NCBI RefSeq assembly: GCF_024713975.1
Contig: NC_091100.1
Span: 19,229,501-19,293,500 of the forward strand
Source: Paralichthys olivaceus
Taxonomy: Eukaryota; Chordata; Actinopteri; Pleuronectiformes; Paralichthyidae
DNA: 64,000 nt
Direction: 5' to 3'
The position numbers and the translations under genes were made by a program. Positions 1 to 21,574 of this stretch are shown here, one piece after another; position 1 is the stretch's first letter; each line of letters opens with the position of its first letter. A model generated the notes under the pieces. That model searched no databases and was not told the DNA's origin. It saw only the letters and a program-made list of their open reading frames with translations.

Positions 1-479
1 CAGATTGGATTCAGAAATGGTGGCACCAGAAGGACACACAAACAAACACACATTTCAAAGTGAGCTTTCCACGATCATTATCTTTTGTCCCTCTGAGGAG
101 CTGAATTTTTCTTCATAGACACGACACATCACTTCAAACGACTCTCTCTTCCTCCCCTTCATTCCTCCACTTCTTCACTTGTCTGCTTCAGGTTCCACGA
201 TGTAACAAGGTGGGACTTGAGCGCTCTTTTGTGCATCAGTCAAAGTTAACATTAATCATGACATTTAAGCAACATGAATAGGTTTTTAAGGTCAGTTAAA
301 CTGTTGTACCTTTGTCTCCTTATCTCAATTTGATGTGATGTTGCAAATTAAGCTGCTGAAGGCAGAAATAAAATAACTTTTGTGTTTTTCCATTTGTATC
401 TCTTTGCTCTCGATTCTAACTGTACAGATCACTCTGAACTCGAAGGCAACAAAACATCAAGGCTGCCCATTGCTCTAAA

Positions 480-498
480 TGTGTGTGTGCATGTGTGC

Positions 499-533
<35 letters not shown>
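480..533. repeat. (GT)n microsatellite
   Basis: An interrupted GT run lies at the left edge of the window, downstream of the last aspscr1 exon seen. The rest of 1-1353 shows no recognisable exon. Confidence 0.9.
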
Positions 534-1353
534 AAGATCAAAGCGAGGCCTGTATTAACCCCATGTGCCAGCCTGGGAAAAATCAAGCCCAGCTGGGGTC
601 AAGGACAGTGGAGAGAGGGGGGAACGAGTGTGAGAGTGTGTAGGAGCGAGAGAAGAGGGGGAGAATGGGAATGTGCTGGGGCTTTGAAGAGGAGAGAGCG
701 ACCAGCAGATACATTTTACAGTCAGTCTGTGCATGTGTGTGTGTGGATGTATGCATTGGCTTCTTTTACTGTATTCATGAGGTCTGAAAACCAGTAGCCT
801 ACTATGTTTGTGGGGTCCAAGAGCCTTTAGGAGACCAAGTTAAAAAGTCAAATAATTGTGTTCTGGAGTTTGATTCACATCCACATTACATGTTTTCATC
901 TGAAAATGCTTCAACCCTGCTACAGACACGCCTGGTGTCCACACTACTCCAAAGTATAAGAGGCGTTAAGACAGCTGCTCCCTGATCTAGATAGAAAAGT
1001 CTTTGCTCACAGCTGTTGTACGGTTACAAATTCAAACTTTTACAATGATTACAATTATTCAAGCAATCTGTGACAATTCCCAAGTCCAGCTGGACACACA
1101 TGCCTTCCTGTTTACACCAGCATGCACATGCCTAGTGCATGAGAGTGGTCATGTGGATGGGAGGTAAAACTGTTATGGAGCAATAATACTTGTGTGTAAA
1201 GAGATCATTATAGTTTGAAAACACTGTTTTTAATAGTAGTGCGAATGTAGCCTGAGCGTGATGTGGTTTCTTTGTGTCAAACTATTCTGATTGTTGTTGA
1301 GCTTTGAATAAAGGGATGTCTTCATGCTGAAAAGTCAATGTGAGAATTCTTAC

Positions 1354-11428
<10,075 letters not shown>

Positions 11429-11611
11429 TGTGTGCCGTGACGTCACAGTGTTTGTTTGAAAAAACTTTATTGACGCTACACTGGCACAATGATTCAGGCA
11501 GTTCACCTAAATTATATGGACCAAAAAAAAGACACGAGTAAGATGAGACATTTATTTCACATGCAATCAATAATAATAATAATATGAGTCATCATCTTGA
11601 TCTGTATGCCA
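11429..11611 (-). promoter_or_regulatory. aspscr1 upstream region with a consensus CRE
   Basis: A perfect palindromic cAMP response element, TGACGTCA, lies at 11438-11445, only 10 bp upstream of the predicted aspscr1 ATG. No TATA box is evident nearby. CREB/ATF sites this close to the start are common in TATA-less housekeeping promoters. The element is seen directly; promoter function is inferred, and the site could instead lie in the 5' UTR. Confidence 0.4.
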
Positions 11612-12058
11612 CTTTTATATAAGAGTCCTGAAAGAAAGCTGATTGAAGATTACCTTGTCAGGAGAACATGCAGAAAGACATATCAGCAAAAGGAAACAAC
11701 ACTTTCAAAGCAAGGTAGTTAACTTTGAAATGATGTGACGATGTCAGAATGGGGAAAAATATCATAATCCGTCTGTCTAACATGCTCATCCCTTATCAAT
11801 AATAAAAACTTAAGCTTTCAGGGTTATCAAATAAATATATTATCAAATCAAATTAATAAATATCAATAATTAGAATAATAAAATGATTTCAGTGTGTATC
11901 TTGGAACTAACCTGGCTGTCGGCTGCAGCTTGTTTCCTTGTACTTGTGACCATTTCCAGTTTAGCATTATTGGGCAGGTTGGCAAACCTCCATGGCACCG
12001 TCAGGTCAATGACAGTCCTCTGAAACCTGCCGCAGGATGATGACAGAGGAGAAATATA
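11612..12058. repeat. Second copy of the 447-bp duplication, placed upstream of aspscr1 exon 1
   Basis: This is a near-identical direct copy of 9435-9881. It sits about 180 bp upstream of the aspscr1 start codon rather than next to its parent, so it is a dispersed duplication with 1.73 kb between copies. The few differences suggest either a very recent event or an assembly artefact such as a partly merged second haplotype. Confidence 0.93.
11912..12026 (-). pseudogene. Orphan duplicate of aspscr1 exon 3
   Basis: This 115-nt copy of exon 3 encodes the same 38 residues (FQRTVIDLTVPWRFANLPNN and on), and both splice sites are intact. The only exonic difference from the parent at 9735-9849 is silent (GTT to GTC, Val). 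It lies 5' of exon 1, so it cannot join the normal message. It could be spliced in only from a promoter further upstream, where it would enter a 5' UTR or an alternative N-terminus. Confidence 0.85.
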
Positions 12059-14549
12059 CCTTTTCTTAGAAAAGTTACAAAGTTACTTCACAAGAGGATA
12101 AAAACAATAAAACAACAGATTCAAATTCAAAATAATTATGACTAACAATCTGAGGATCTCCCTTTTCATGAGAACCACTGAAGAAAAACTATTTTTGTTT
12201 ATTTCATTTCATTTTTCCAAGAATAATTCTGGAGACTGAGATCAATGAAAACAAATTTGTCTATGTCCATTTAACTAATTCATGATAAAAAAAAAACATA
12301 CATATAATTTTCTACATATGGAGTCACACTAATCTGGCTAAACAAGCCTTTCCACCTCATGCACAGTGACCCACAAAAGAAAGAAAAGATAGATCCTGTC
12401 TGTAAACCGGCAAACAACATCTCCAATCTGTTCCCCATATGGATGACTTCATACATGATGGGCCATATGCAGCTCCACAGACAACCTTTAAAGAAATGTA
12501 CAGAATCAAGGCTGTTTTCCCTCAGAAAGAATCCAATCAGATCAAAGCTGGAATCAGAACGGACAGACAACAGGACACATGGTGCCAACAGATGGAGAGG
12601 TGTGAGGCCTGAGCTTCAGAACGCCTGCAGCTGACCGATCGACCACCTCACATACACAAGTCCACCTGGAAGTGAAAGAGAGAGAGAGAGACGTGAATAC
12701 AGCCCTCAGTTCTGGGGGGAAATTGCCGCCGTCTGAATAAACAAACAAACAAACAATCTGTTTCCTTCCTCAGTCAGCAGGATAGAAACTTCAAAACTAT
12801 GCCTGAATAAAATTCAAGCACATGGAGGCCTCTGTGCTGGGAGTTAAGAATGTTCTACACATTTTCACAAAAAACAGATTTGATCACTTGAATGTCAAAC
12901 AGATATACAAATTAAATACAGGGTCTGAAAATAAACTTTTAATGGCAGCATGTTACTGAATGTCAGACTTAGAGTGGATACTGAAAGTGGTTAAGATCTT
13001 TTATGGCTTCAATCAGAACCAATTTAAATCTTCTTCAAGATGTGTTTTGTTGTTTGGAATAAACTAATAAGGGCTTTAGATGAGGCTGAGTCAAAGTAAA
13101 TTTAAAAAGACAAATTGTCGATAGTGTCTGGAAACGTTTTAGCAAACAACTGCATTCATTGCCTTTCCACTGTGGTGCTGGCATGTGGACAGACCAGTGT
13201 ATTATCAGATGAAAACATTATCATACTTCTGATGTCTGAAGATTCAGTTAATCCATCGCAAAAAAATGATGGCTTTAATGGGATACTTCATTGATTCAAT
13301 GTTGCTCCTCCATTAACTTCAGGGTCATGTGTGAGACCGATTTTAAAAAACAAAAACAAAGAGAAAGCTCAAAAGTGAGGCAGCAGACACAGAGATTGGC
13401 TTTTACAGCAGGTAAAGGTCAAATTTACTCTTGGGGTATGGACGATCACCAGAGGTCACATCATGGACAGAAATAACATAGGCCTTGAATGTTAAGGATA
13501 TGATGAGTTTATTTATTTGTTGGTGTGTTTGTTTGCGTATGTGTGCCTGTCTGAGAGTGTGTGTGTTTGTGTGTGTGAGTGTGTGTGGGCCAGCTATTAC
13601 TCATGTAGAGACATAATCTGTTTACAAAGTCACAGTCAAGCCACGGAGACATGACTGTGTGTGTGTGTGTGTGTGTGAGTAAAACTCAGAGAGAAAGAGA
13701 GAGATGATGATCAATAGCTTACGTATTTAATTCCATGTGTCTGCACATGCCACAACTTGTATAAGGACAAGCAACTCAATCCTATAAACATATCTTCACC
13801 AACCACAAACAAAAGCCACAATTTCCTTTTTGGGCACATTCCATCAGAAAACCGCAAAACATGCGCCTGATCATGTTTGTCTGTGTCTGCAGCGGATCCT
13901 TCTGTCCAGCAGCGACTTTCCCCTCACACCACATTCAACCACAGACACTTCAAAGGCAGCGTGGTCATATGATGAGCTCAACATCAAAGGGATCGAGTGT
14001 GTGAGCGAACCGAGCGGAGGGGCGTGCCAGGCATACGCGCGCTCTTGGTGAGAGACCGACGCCCCACCAGGAGCATCAGCCAACGATAATAACGATTGGC
14101 CCGCGAGAGTGAGAAGCACGGGGCAGGGAGGAGGGTGTGTGTGTGTGGGGGGGGGGGGCTCTTCAAATAAAGTCCCTTCTTAGTCCGCAGCTCGTGAGGA
14201 CCTCAACCCAGAGTCAACAGGTCGACCACTGCGCTGGTGAAACCGGGTTTAAGGCGGATTTACGCGTGCGTAATGACGCATAAATACTGGATGAGGCATA
14301 GACAATTTTGGGACTTGAAATAATGCAGGAGCTTCATTTGGGTTGAATAAAAAAAAAGCTGTCAACACGTCGAGGCACCATGGAGAACTTCGACCTGCCG
14401 TCTTTCAGCACACCTTGCGTGAGCGATCGTTTCCAAGAGGCGTCCGTGCGTTTTCAAACAACTCCCCACCTCTCCATCGATTCCTAGGACATGCTGTGTT
14501 TGATCCAGACCCCTCGCACACACTCGAGAGAAGTTTTCCAGTAATAGAG
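12059..14549. other. Intergenic region between divergent aspscr1 and notum
   Basis: No coding exon was recognised here. The region holds scattered GT-rich microsatellites (about 13548-13588 and 13657-13678), a poly-G run near 14148-14158, and from about 13980 a rise in GC and CpG toward notum. An AUG at 14343 is in frame with the notum start, but the 69 codons it would add have no likeness to notum. Confidence 0.7.
14240..14549 (+). promoter_or_regulatory. Probable notum core promoter and 5' UTR
   Basis: A TATA-like cataaata sits near 14279-14286, directly after an AP-1/CRE-like tgacgca, about 265 bp upstream of the chosen ATG in CpG-containing sequence. Notum is a Wnt target in vertebrates, but I did not find a clear TCF/LEF motif cluster. 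The assignment rests on position and the TATA-like string only. Confidence 0.3.
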
Positions 14550-16040
14550 ATGCAGGGCCGTTGTGTAGTGAGAGGCTTTGCCGGTCTGTCCGCGGTGCGC
14601 TCCTGCAGCCTCCTGCTACTCCTCCTCCACTTGAGCGCACCGGTGGAGGCGAGGAGAGTGCGCGGCGGCCGAGCGCAGACTCGGCGGGTGCAACAGCAGC
14701 AACAGCTTCAGCAGCAGCAGCAGCAGCAGCCGGCTCATACGCACAGGGAGCGGGTGGAAGGAGCAGAGAGCTTCCCTTTAGACTTTACAGCCGTGGAGGG
14801 GAACATGGATAACTTCATGGTGCAGATTAAGAACTTGGCGCAGTCGCTGTACCCGTGCTCTGCGCAGAAACTGGAGCAAGACATGAAGCTGCACTTTTTG
14901 AAGAATGCGTCTGTGACGTGCAATGACGGGTCGCCTGCAGGGTAAGTGTCTAAACCTAAAACATAAATGTCATTTACAATCCCTGTCAGCTGTCATTGTA
15001 GCCTATAGTGGAGATTTTTTGGGATAAACCCACGGAAGCGTTACCTAGATACTTAATTGCGCTTCTTCACACCAAACATGCCACCTTTGTCACTAAGTCC
15101 ACTGTGTCCCTCCGCTGTGACCACACTGGATCAAAAGCTCAGATCAAAGAGAGAGCGCGTAGTGCGCACTGCCGCTGAGCTAGAGACTGCGTGAGAGGGA
15201 CCATGCGCACTTTTCTTCCCAGCAGAGATGACTTCTTTTATGGATGGACCAAAGTTGTTCGGTCTAATACTTAAAACACAACAATTCTCTGAGAACTTAA
15301 AAAGTGTTTGACATGAATCATTAAAGATCCTTAATAATTGTGCTTGTTTAGTCCACTTGATGGATGTGCAGAGTGCGGCCAAAGCGCAAAGACTAATGCG
15401 TAACGCAAACATCTCTCTTCAGACATCCGCACATTATTCAAGTCAGTGTAGCTTTGACTGATTTCTGTTGTTATTCCCAGCAGCTACAATACAACAAGGA
15501 GGGAACTACTTCAAAATAAACTGGCCCATCACTGCAAGAACCCAGTTTTATTATATCATGCGAGAGGAGTATTATTGGGGTGTAGAGTCCCAAATGTGCC
15601 TATTGTCTGAGTGCCCATATTCAATGAGTAGTTTATTTTTTGGTTGTCTAGTATGATCTTAAACATCTGCATCACTTGCTCCTCAGTATTCTTCTTCACC
15701 AGCAATAAATAGACTAATATTACTTTTTGAATCAAACACTTGATTCCCAATTATGTTTTAATTATCACACACTGAAATCACAAATGAAATGAACCATTGT
15801 GATAGTGTCAATGAGAAGATCTACTATCTCACCCAAGCTGTCATTGCTGTGAGTGTTCAACTGTGTGTTCTGCCAACAGCATTCTAACTTATCTCTTCTC
15901 GTGTTTTTTAATAAGCAATTAGAGCTCAGAGGTGTTTAGTAATGTGATCAGAGCCCGAATCTTTCTGTCAGCATCAAATGTAGCATCCCAATCACAGCAC
16001 CTCTGATGTGCTTGTTATGTATATATCTGTGTGATGCACG

Positions 16041-16073
<33 letters not shown>

Positions 16074-19000
16074 TTCAGTGACTTGTTGTGGTGTTCTCAT
16101 GCAGGTACTACATCAAGGAGTCGAAAGGAAGCAAGAGGTGGCTGCTGTTTTTAGAGGGTGAGAAATAAAGCCGATACTGAACAACACACAGTGCTCAACA
16201 CAGTGACAGACAACTGTGCGTAACCTGTTAACAAGCTCCTGTGTGTGTGTGTGTGTTTGTTGTTCAGGTGGATGGTACTGTTTCAACAGGCAGACCTGTG
16301 TCAGCAGGTATGAGACCATGAGGAGACTGATGAGCTCCACCGAGTGGCCACAAACCAGGACAGGTAACAAAGCAAAAACTTATTATTATAATATTATTAT
16401 TATTATTTCTTGCACAATCGCGGCACTCTGTGTCATATGCAGAAACGCACATGAAAGTGTTACACATTTGTGCAGCTTTTGAAAAATCTCCTCACAGCCC
16501 CCGCAGGCATTTTGCCTTCCTCTGGAAAAAAGAAACTTCCCCTGAATGAAGGAGATTCATAGACCTATTTATGTTTCCTTTTAAGCTGAGTTTGCGTTAA
16601 TCTTTTAAAGTCAGACTCTCTGGTTCTTTTCCCTCCGTCCATCAGGGAACCCCTTGTTTTTTTATGACTCTTGGCCTTCAGCTCCCTCTCTGTGTACACT
16701 TTACACTGGTGGCCAGGGCAGCAGCCGCACAGCTCTTCAATGGCTGCATGTAATTGCTGACCAGAGCAGAGAAACTTAATGACTTGTTTACCACAGGGAA
16801 ACACACACACACACGCACATACACATACACTGATACACACACTTCAAGGTCTGTGAATTTTAACAAGTAGCCTTCAGCATTTAACCCCTTCTTACTTTTA
16901 CTTTGGGTTTTTGACTCTGTGATGAGGACATTTGTGCAGAAAGTGAAATGTAATGTTAGATCTCGTGTGTGTATTCCACAGGAACAGGAATTCTGTCTCC
17001 TCAGCCAGAAGAAAACCCACACTGGTGGAACGCCAACATGGTGTAAGAGCTTTCATCTCCTCTTCAGTTTAGAGTTAATACTCTCCTGTGTTCTGCTAAG
17101 TTTTCTCAACTACATTCAAGTCTTCTCCACTTACTGTAGTGATAGGAGTGTAGGGTGCACATACATGGGATAGTATCACATGTCTGTCATCTTATTGGCT
17201 GATATTAATGTTAAGTGTTTATGTTTATATATTATTTACATTTTTTCACATACTAGTGCTTTATATGACTATTTCCAATTTGTGATTCTCATGTGAACAT
17301 TGTGATTGCTGTGTTACACTACAGAGCTTTATAGCTAAAGATATGTAATGAATAAATAGAAGAGTAGTAACGTATTTATTATTGGACAGAGGGAATATTG
17401 CATTTAAAAACTTTAAAAGGTTAATGCATGAATAATTTTGCACTCTACAGAGCGAGTAGTAAAGCTACCATTTCTTTGCTTTTACTAAATTTGAACTGTT
17501 AATGGTTTATGTTTAAAATTAATAATGGTAGCTCTACTGGTGTTGATTTGTTATTCATCATCCATCCATACAAAAAAAAAGTAGTTTTGTTGCAGCAGCA
17601 ACTTATTATTGTCAGAAAACGAAAGATACACAGTCCTATCCTTTTTATCTTCTAACACATTTATATGTCTACCGTCACACAGCTGAGTTGTACACTTTAT
17701 ATTTGACTTTATCTGATTCCACGTTGTCTGTGTTGCTGTCTCTCTCCTGCAGGTTCATCCCATACTGCTCCAGTGACGTGTGGAGCGGAGCCACCCCAAA
17801 GACACATCACAGTAAGACACAGTAAATGAGATAACACGTGACTCAGTGTGGGAGCTCGTCTGGCTCTGGTCGTAGAGATCTATTGAAATAATCATAAATG
17901 TCTTGGAAATTTAAAGGAAGAGAAAAAGGGCGAATACATAGAAGAGTTGGAGATAAAACAAATCTAATTCATCAGAACCAACTTCCTCTATAATTTCTTA
18001 CTGAAATATCATATGAAGTGTTTTTTTGGATACTTCAAAAAGTTAACGAATAACATAACACACACATATTATGCAGGTACCAGCCCACATTATTGCATCT
18101 GCCTTACATTCTCCATTAAATCAAGCAAAATATAAAAAAAATACATTTAAAATGTGTAGTTGAATTATTTTTATTTATTTAGTTTTTTTTCAGTCAGATC
18201 CCATTTCGATGAATCAATATTTATATCCATTATGAAAACATTTTTATTTTGGGTTGTCAGATTTAATTCCTCTTAGTTGTGTCATCTCACTTTTAAGTTT
18301 TCAGCTGAGTGAGAAATCATATGTTATATTACTAATTACTGGTTTTTGATTATATTCTGATAAATCCATAATTTTCCCTGACAGGTGACTATGCGTTCAT
18401 GGGGTCACTGATCATAAAGGAGGTGGTGAACGAGCTGCTGACAAAAGGTCTGGACAACGCCAAGGTTCTCCTTCTGGCAGGAAGCAGGTCAGTCCTGAAT
18501 GTACTACTGTGTGTGTTGTTACCAAAGATAACTGCTCAGGTGCACCTCTCCAACCTCAGTCTAACCACACTCCTCCTGTCACTAGTGCGGGCGGCACAGG
18601 GGTCCTGCTGAACGTGGACCATGTTGCTGAGCAGCTGCAGTCACAGGGCTACACAGAGGTGCAGGTGAGGGGCCTTGCTGACTCCGGATGGTTCCTGGAC
18701 AACAAACAGTACAAATTCACAGAATGCCTGGACACCATCAGCTGTGCCCCCACCGAGGCCATAAAGAGAGGTGTCAGGTAAGAGGACGTGACGGATGGAC
18801 AGACTGACGGATGGACTGAGGAGGTCAGGATGCATGTAGTGACACTTTATGCTTGTGCAGGTACTGGGGCGGACTGGTGCCTGAAAGCTGCAGACAGGCC
18901 CATGTTGGAGAGGAGTGGAACTGTTTCTTTGGATATAAAGTTTACCCCTCGTTAAAAAGTGAGTGAGAAATCACCCTGAACTTCTCCATAAGGCCGACAC

Positions 19001-20182
19001 AGACATTAAAGACGAAAGCTGGTGAGTTATAGAAAGTCTGACCCGCAGAGTCGTCCACTCTCCTGTCCAGGCCCAGTGTTCGTGGTGCAGTGGCTGTTTG
19101 ATGAGGCCCAGCTGACTGTCGACAACATCCACCTGACGGGACAACCCGTCCACGAGGGCCAGTGGAGGTACATAGAGACCCTGGGGCAGGAGCTGAGGAG
19201 CACGCTGCGGGAAGTGCCGTAAGACTGACACACAAACACACTCAGATACACAAACACACACATACGCACACACAAGAGAACATTCAATAAAGGTGCTTTT
19301 GTTGAATGTGTGGTTCTGCGTTTTGATTGGCAGGGCGATGTTTGCTCCGGCCTGCTTGTCTCATGAGCTCATTACCAGAAGGTGAGTGAATAAAACTATA
19401 ATAACAGTCTGCTATTGATTCTATTCACAGAGCAGGTCAGATTAATGAATGGAGTGAAGAGTCTTTTAATAAAATTGAAATGAAACACAATCTATAGATA
19501 AAATAACAGATGGTTAAGTCCAGGTTTGGCACAATCAAGCAGCCAGAAGTCACTGAGTAGAGTACATTCTGCCTCCAAGACCAAACAGTCCTTAAATGTC
19601 TAAATATTTATTTCCTTGGAAAACTGAAAATGTTGATAAAAACGTTTCCTGCATCCTGGTTCTTCCCCGACCCATCCTGCATCCTTCTACCAAGTGTCAT
19701 GGAAATAAGTGTAAAAACATTCATACAGTGATAATGTGGATTATTTCTACAGCATTTTGAAAGTGTCAAACATCAGTATCTCCTGTTTCTGTCTCATCGA
19801 TCATTGACCCTCTGCGACTGTGCCCCCCCCCCACACCAGTTACTGGATGGACATTCAGGTAAAGGGCACCTCCCTGCCCCGTGCCCTCCACTGCTGGGAC
19901 CGCAGCCTCCAGGACAACCTCCACATGAACAGTAGCCATGGCAACCATAGCCACCACAGGCACAAGACCCCGCCCCTGAGGGGTTGCCCCCAGCATCTGA
20001 TCGACAGTTGCCCGTGGCCTCACTGTAACCCGACCTGCCCGACCATCCGGGACCAGCTGACTGGGCAGGAGATGAGCGTGATCCAGTTCCTGAAGCACAT
20101 GGGCTTCGATGTGCAGAAGATGGCTCAGCAGCAGGGCATGGACCCCAGGAGGCTGCTGGGAATTCTAAACAATGGGAACTGA
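14550..20182 (+). CDS. notum: Notum, secreted palmitoleoyl-protein carboxylesterase (Wnt deacylase), 11 exons
   Basis: Notum switches off Wnt by hydrolysing the palmitoleate ester on a conserved Wnt serine outside the cell. Exons: 14550-14941, 16105-16157, 16268-16363, 16982-17042, 17753-17811, 18385-18487, 18586-18777, 18861-18958, 19071-19218, 19334-19381, 19840-20182; phases close to 530 residues (human 496). The start at 14550 precedes a hydrophobic signal peptide ([11 protein letters not shown]). A Gln-rich stretch follows, then the highly conserved [18 protein letters not shown]. The alpha/beta-hydrolase motif GSSAGGTG carries nucleophile Ser255, split by intron 6. Asp362 lies in WLFDEAQLT and His411 in CLSHELI, matching the known triad. 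Cysteine-rich blocks such as [26 protein letters not shown] and [11 protein letters not shown] agree with the disulphide-rich fold. The gene diverges from aspscr1, as neighbours do at human 17q25.3. Teleosts can carry more than one notum1 copy; I cannot say which one this is. Confidence 0.97.
14692..14733 (+). repeat. CAG/CAA repeat coding a poly-Gln tract in notum
   Basis: CAA/CAG codons encode [15 protein letters not shown] just after the signal peptide. Human notum has a Pro-rich stretch here instead, so the segment is a variable linker. The uninterrupted run of seven CAGs (about 14711-14731) is likely to be length-polymorphic. Confidence 0.9.
16040..16071. repeat. (AC)n microsatellite in notum intron 1
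   Basis: About 14 AC units lie shortly before the exon 2 acceptor. Confidence 0.95.
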
Positions 20183-21574
20183 GCAAGGCCACACGAGGAA
20201 AAGGACTGAACATAAATGGAAGACACAAGCAAAACTCTGATGAGAAAACTGTCAGTTCTTCCAAACTACAAATTAAATTGACTCAGCATTTGAAAAACTG
20301 AGCACCTCAAAAACTCTCAAGTGCCTCATGAGTTTTAAACACATAGATATGCCATTATTGTGAGGTGTAACCAGATACAATGAAACCTGGGCACAGTGTG
20401 TGTGTGTGTGTGTGTGTGTAATGTAAAATCATGATGTGTATATGCAGATGAAGCCCATGGTAATAATCTGAAATAGTCTGATGATTTTCGTTGGGGAGGC
20501 ACCGGACTGAAAACACCTCTCAGTTTGTGTTGTGAGGATTGGGTGCTTTCTTCTGTCATCTCTAAAAATCACCATCAGAAATCCATCTGTGGTGCTGCTG
20601 TTTCTACCCTCCACCAAATATGCTGCTTTTTCTCATTTTGAAAAAATAATTTAATGGGTAATATTTACAAATAAAAGGTACAAAGAGGTATTATTCTTCT
20701 TCAGGCTACTTCAAGGCGCTTGTGTATTTATTTTTCAACTGAAAATATATTTTATGTAACATACATTTGGTGTAATGTACATTTTTTTATGTGCATGTTT
20801 GTAAAAAAAAAAAAGAAATCCTGTATGCTAACAGTACATATCATGTTCATACAGCCTGTCGAGTTCGTAGCTAATCATTTCCTTTGCTGTCGCAGGGTCC
20901 ACACTTTACATATGTACTAAAAATGCAAATACACACCAATTTCATAAAAGATAATTTAATTTGAAAAGTTAGACTATACAGTTGCAGTTATCACCCTAGA
21001 AAAACGAATCCATACACAAAATAAAAAAACATTTACAGTTTGTATTCTCACACCCACAACAACAAGCTCAACTACAACATGGACACTGACAAAATGTTAT
21101 TTATAAAAAATCAAAGGGATAAAAAAATGTTCACAGTCAGTATAAAAGTGCTTCTACAAGAGATGATTCAAATCTTTTTAAACGGACGATATCAGTTTAA
21201 AGATTTTCATAACTATACAGCAGCTTAGTTTGAGTTTTAAAACTTAAAAAACAAAAAAACAACTGCAAACACAGGTTTTTTCTTCCTCTAATGTGCTACC
21301 TCTGATTCTGTCTGTTCTCAGTTCCTCTTTAGTAGTCTAACTATCTGTCGATAGTCATGCACAGCTAATGTCCTTACGAATGGTCTGCTTACGAAGCAGA
21401 CAGCTTTATTGCTTTCGATTTGTTTGTTCCTCCGCTAAAATACTGCAGCCAGTAAAAATATTAAAAAAAATATTTAAAAACCACCAAACATATAATATAT
21501 CAGATTTTGGCTCCTTTCTGATAATATTCCAGTTATATTCCCATGGGTGTAAGATTTTACCAGACGCAGCTGTC
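20183..21574. other. Convergent 3' UTR / intergenic region of notum and tmc6
   Basis: No coding exon was seen. A canonical AATAAA at 20670-20675, about 490 bp after the notum stop, is the likely poly(A) signal. A GT microsatellite lies at 20396-20420. The rest is AT-rich and probably holds the tmc6 3' UTR on the minus strand, for which I could not choose a poly(A) signal. Confidence 0.6.

Noticed and set aside
1-60. Possible next aspscr1 exon on the minus strand
   Set aside because: A short frame (GATISESN) hints at the C-terminal region, but no acceptor AG precedes it and the phase cannot be tested at the window edge.
483-797. Open frame over the GT microsatellite at the left edge
   Set aside because: Low-complexity translation with no likeness to a protein and no splice context.
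14343-14549. In-frame upstream ATG extending notum by 69 residues
   Set aside because: The added residues have no hydrophobic signal and no likeness to notum; a clean signal peptide begins at 14550.
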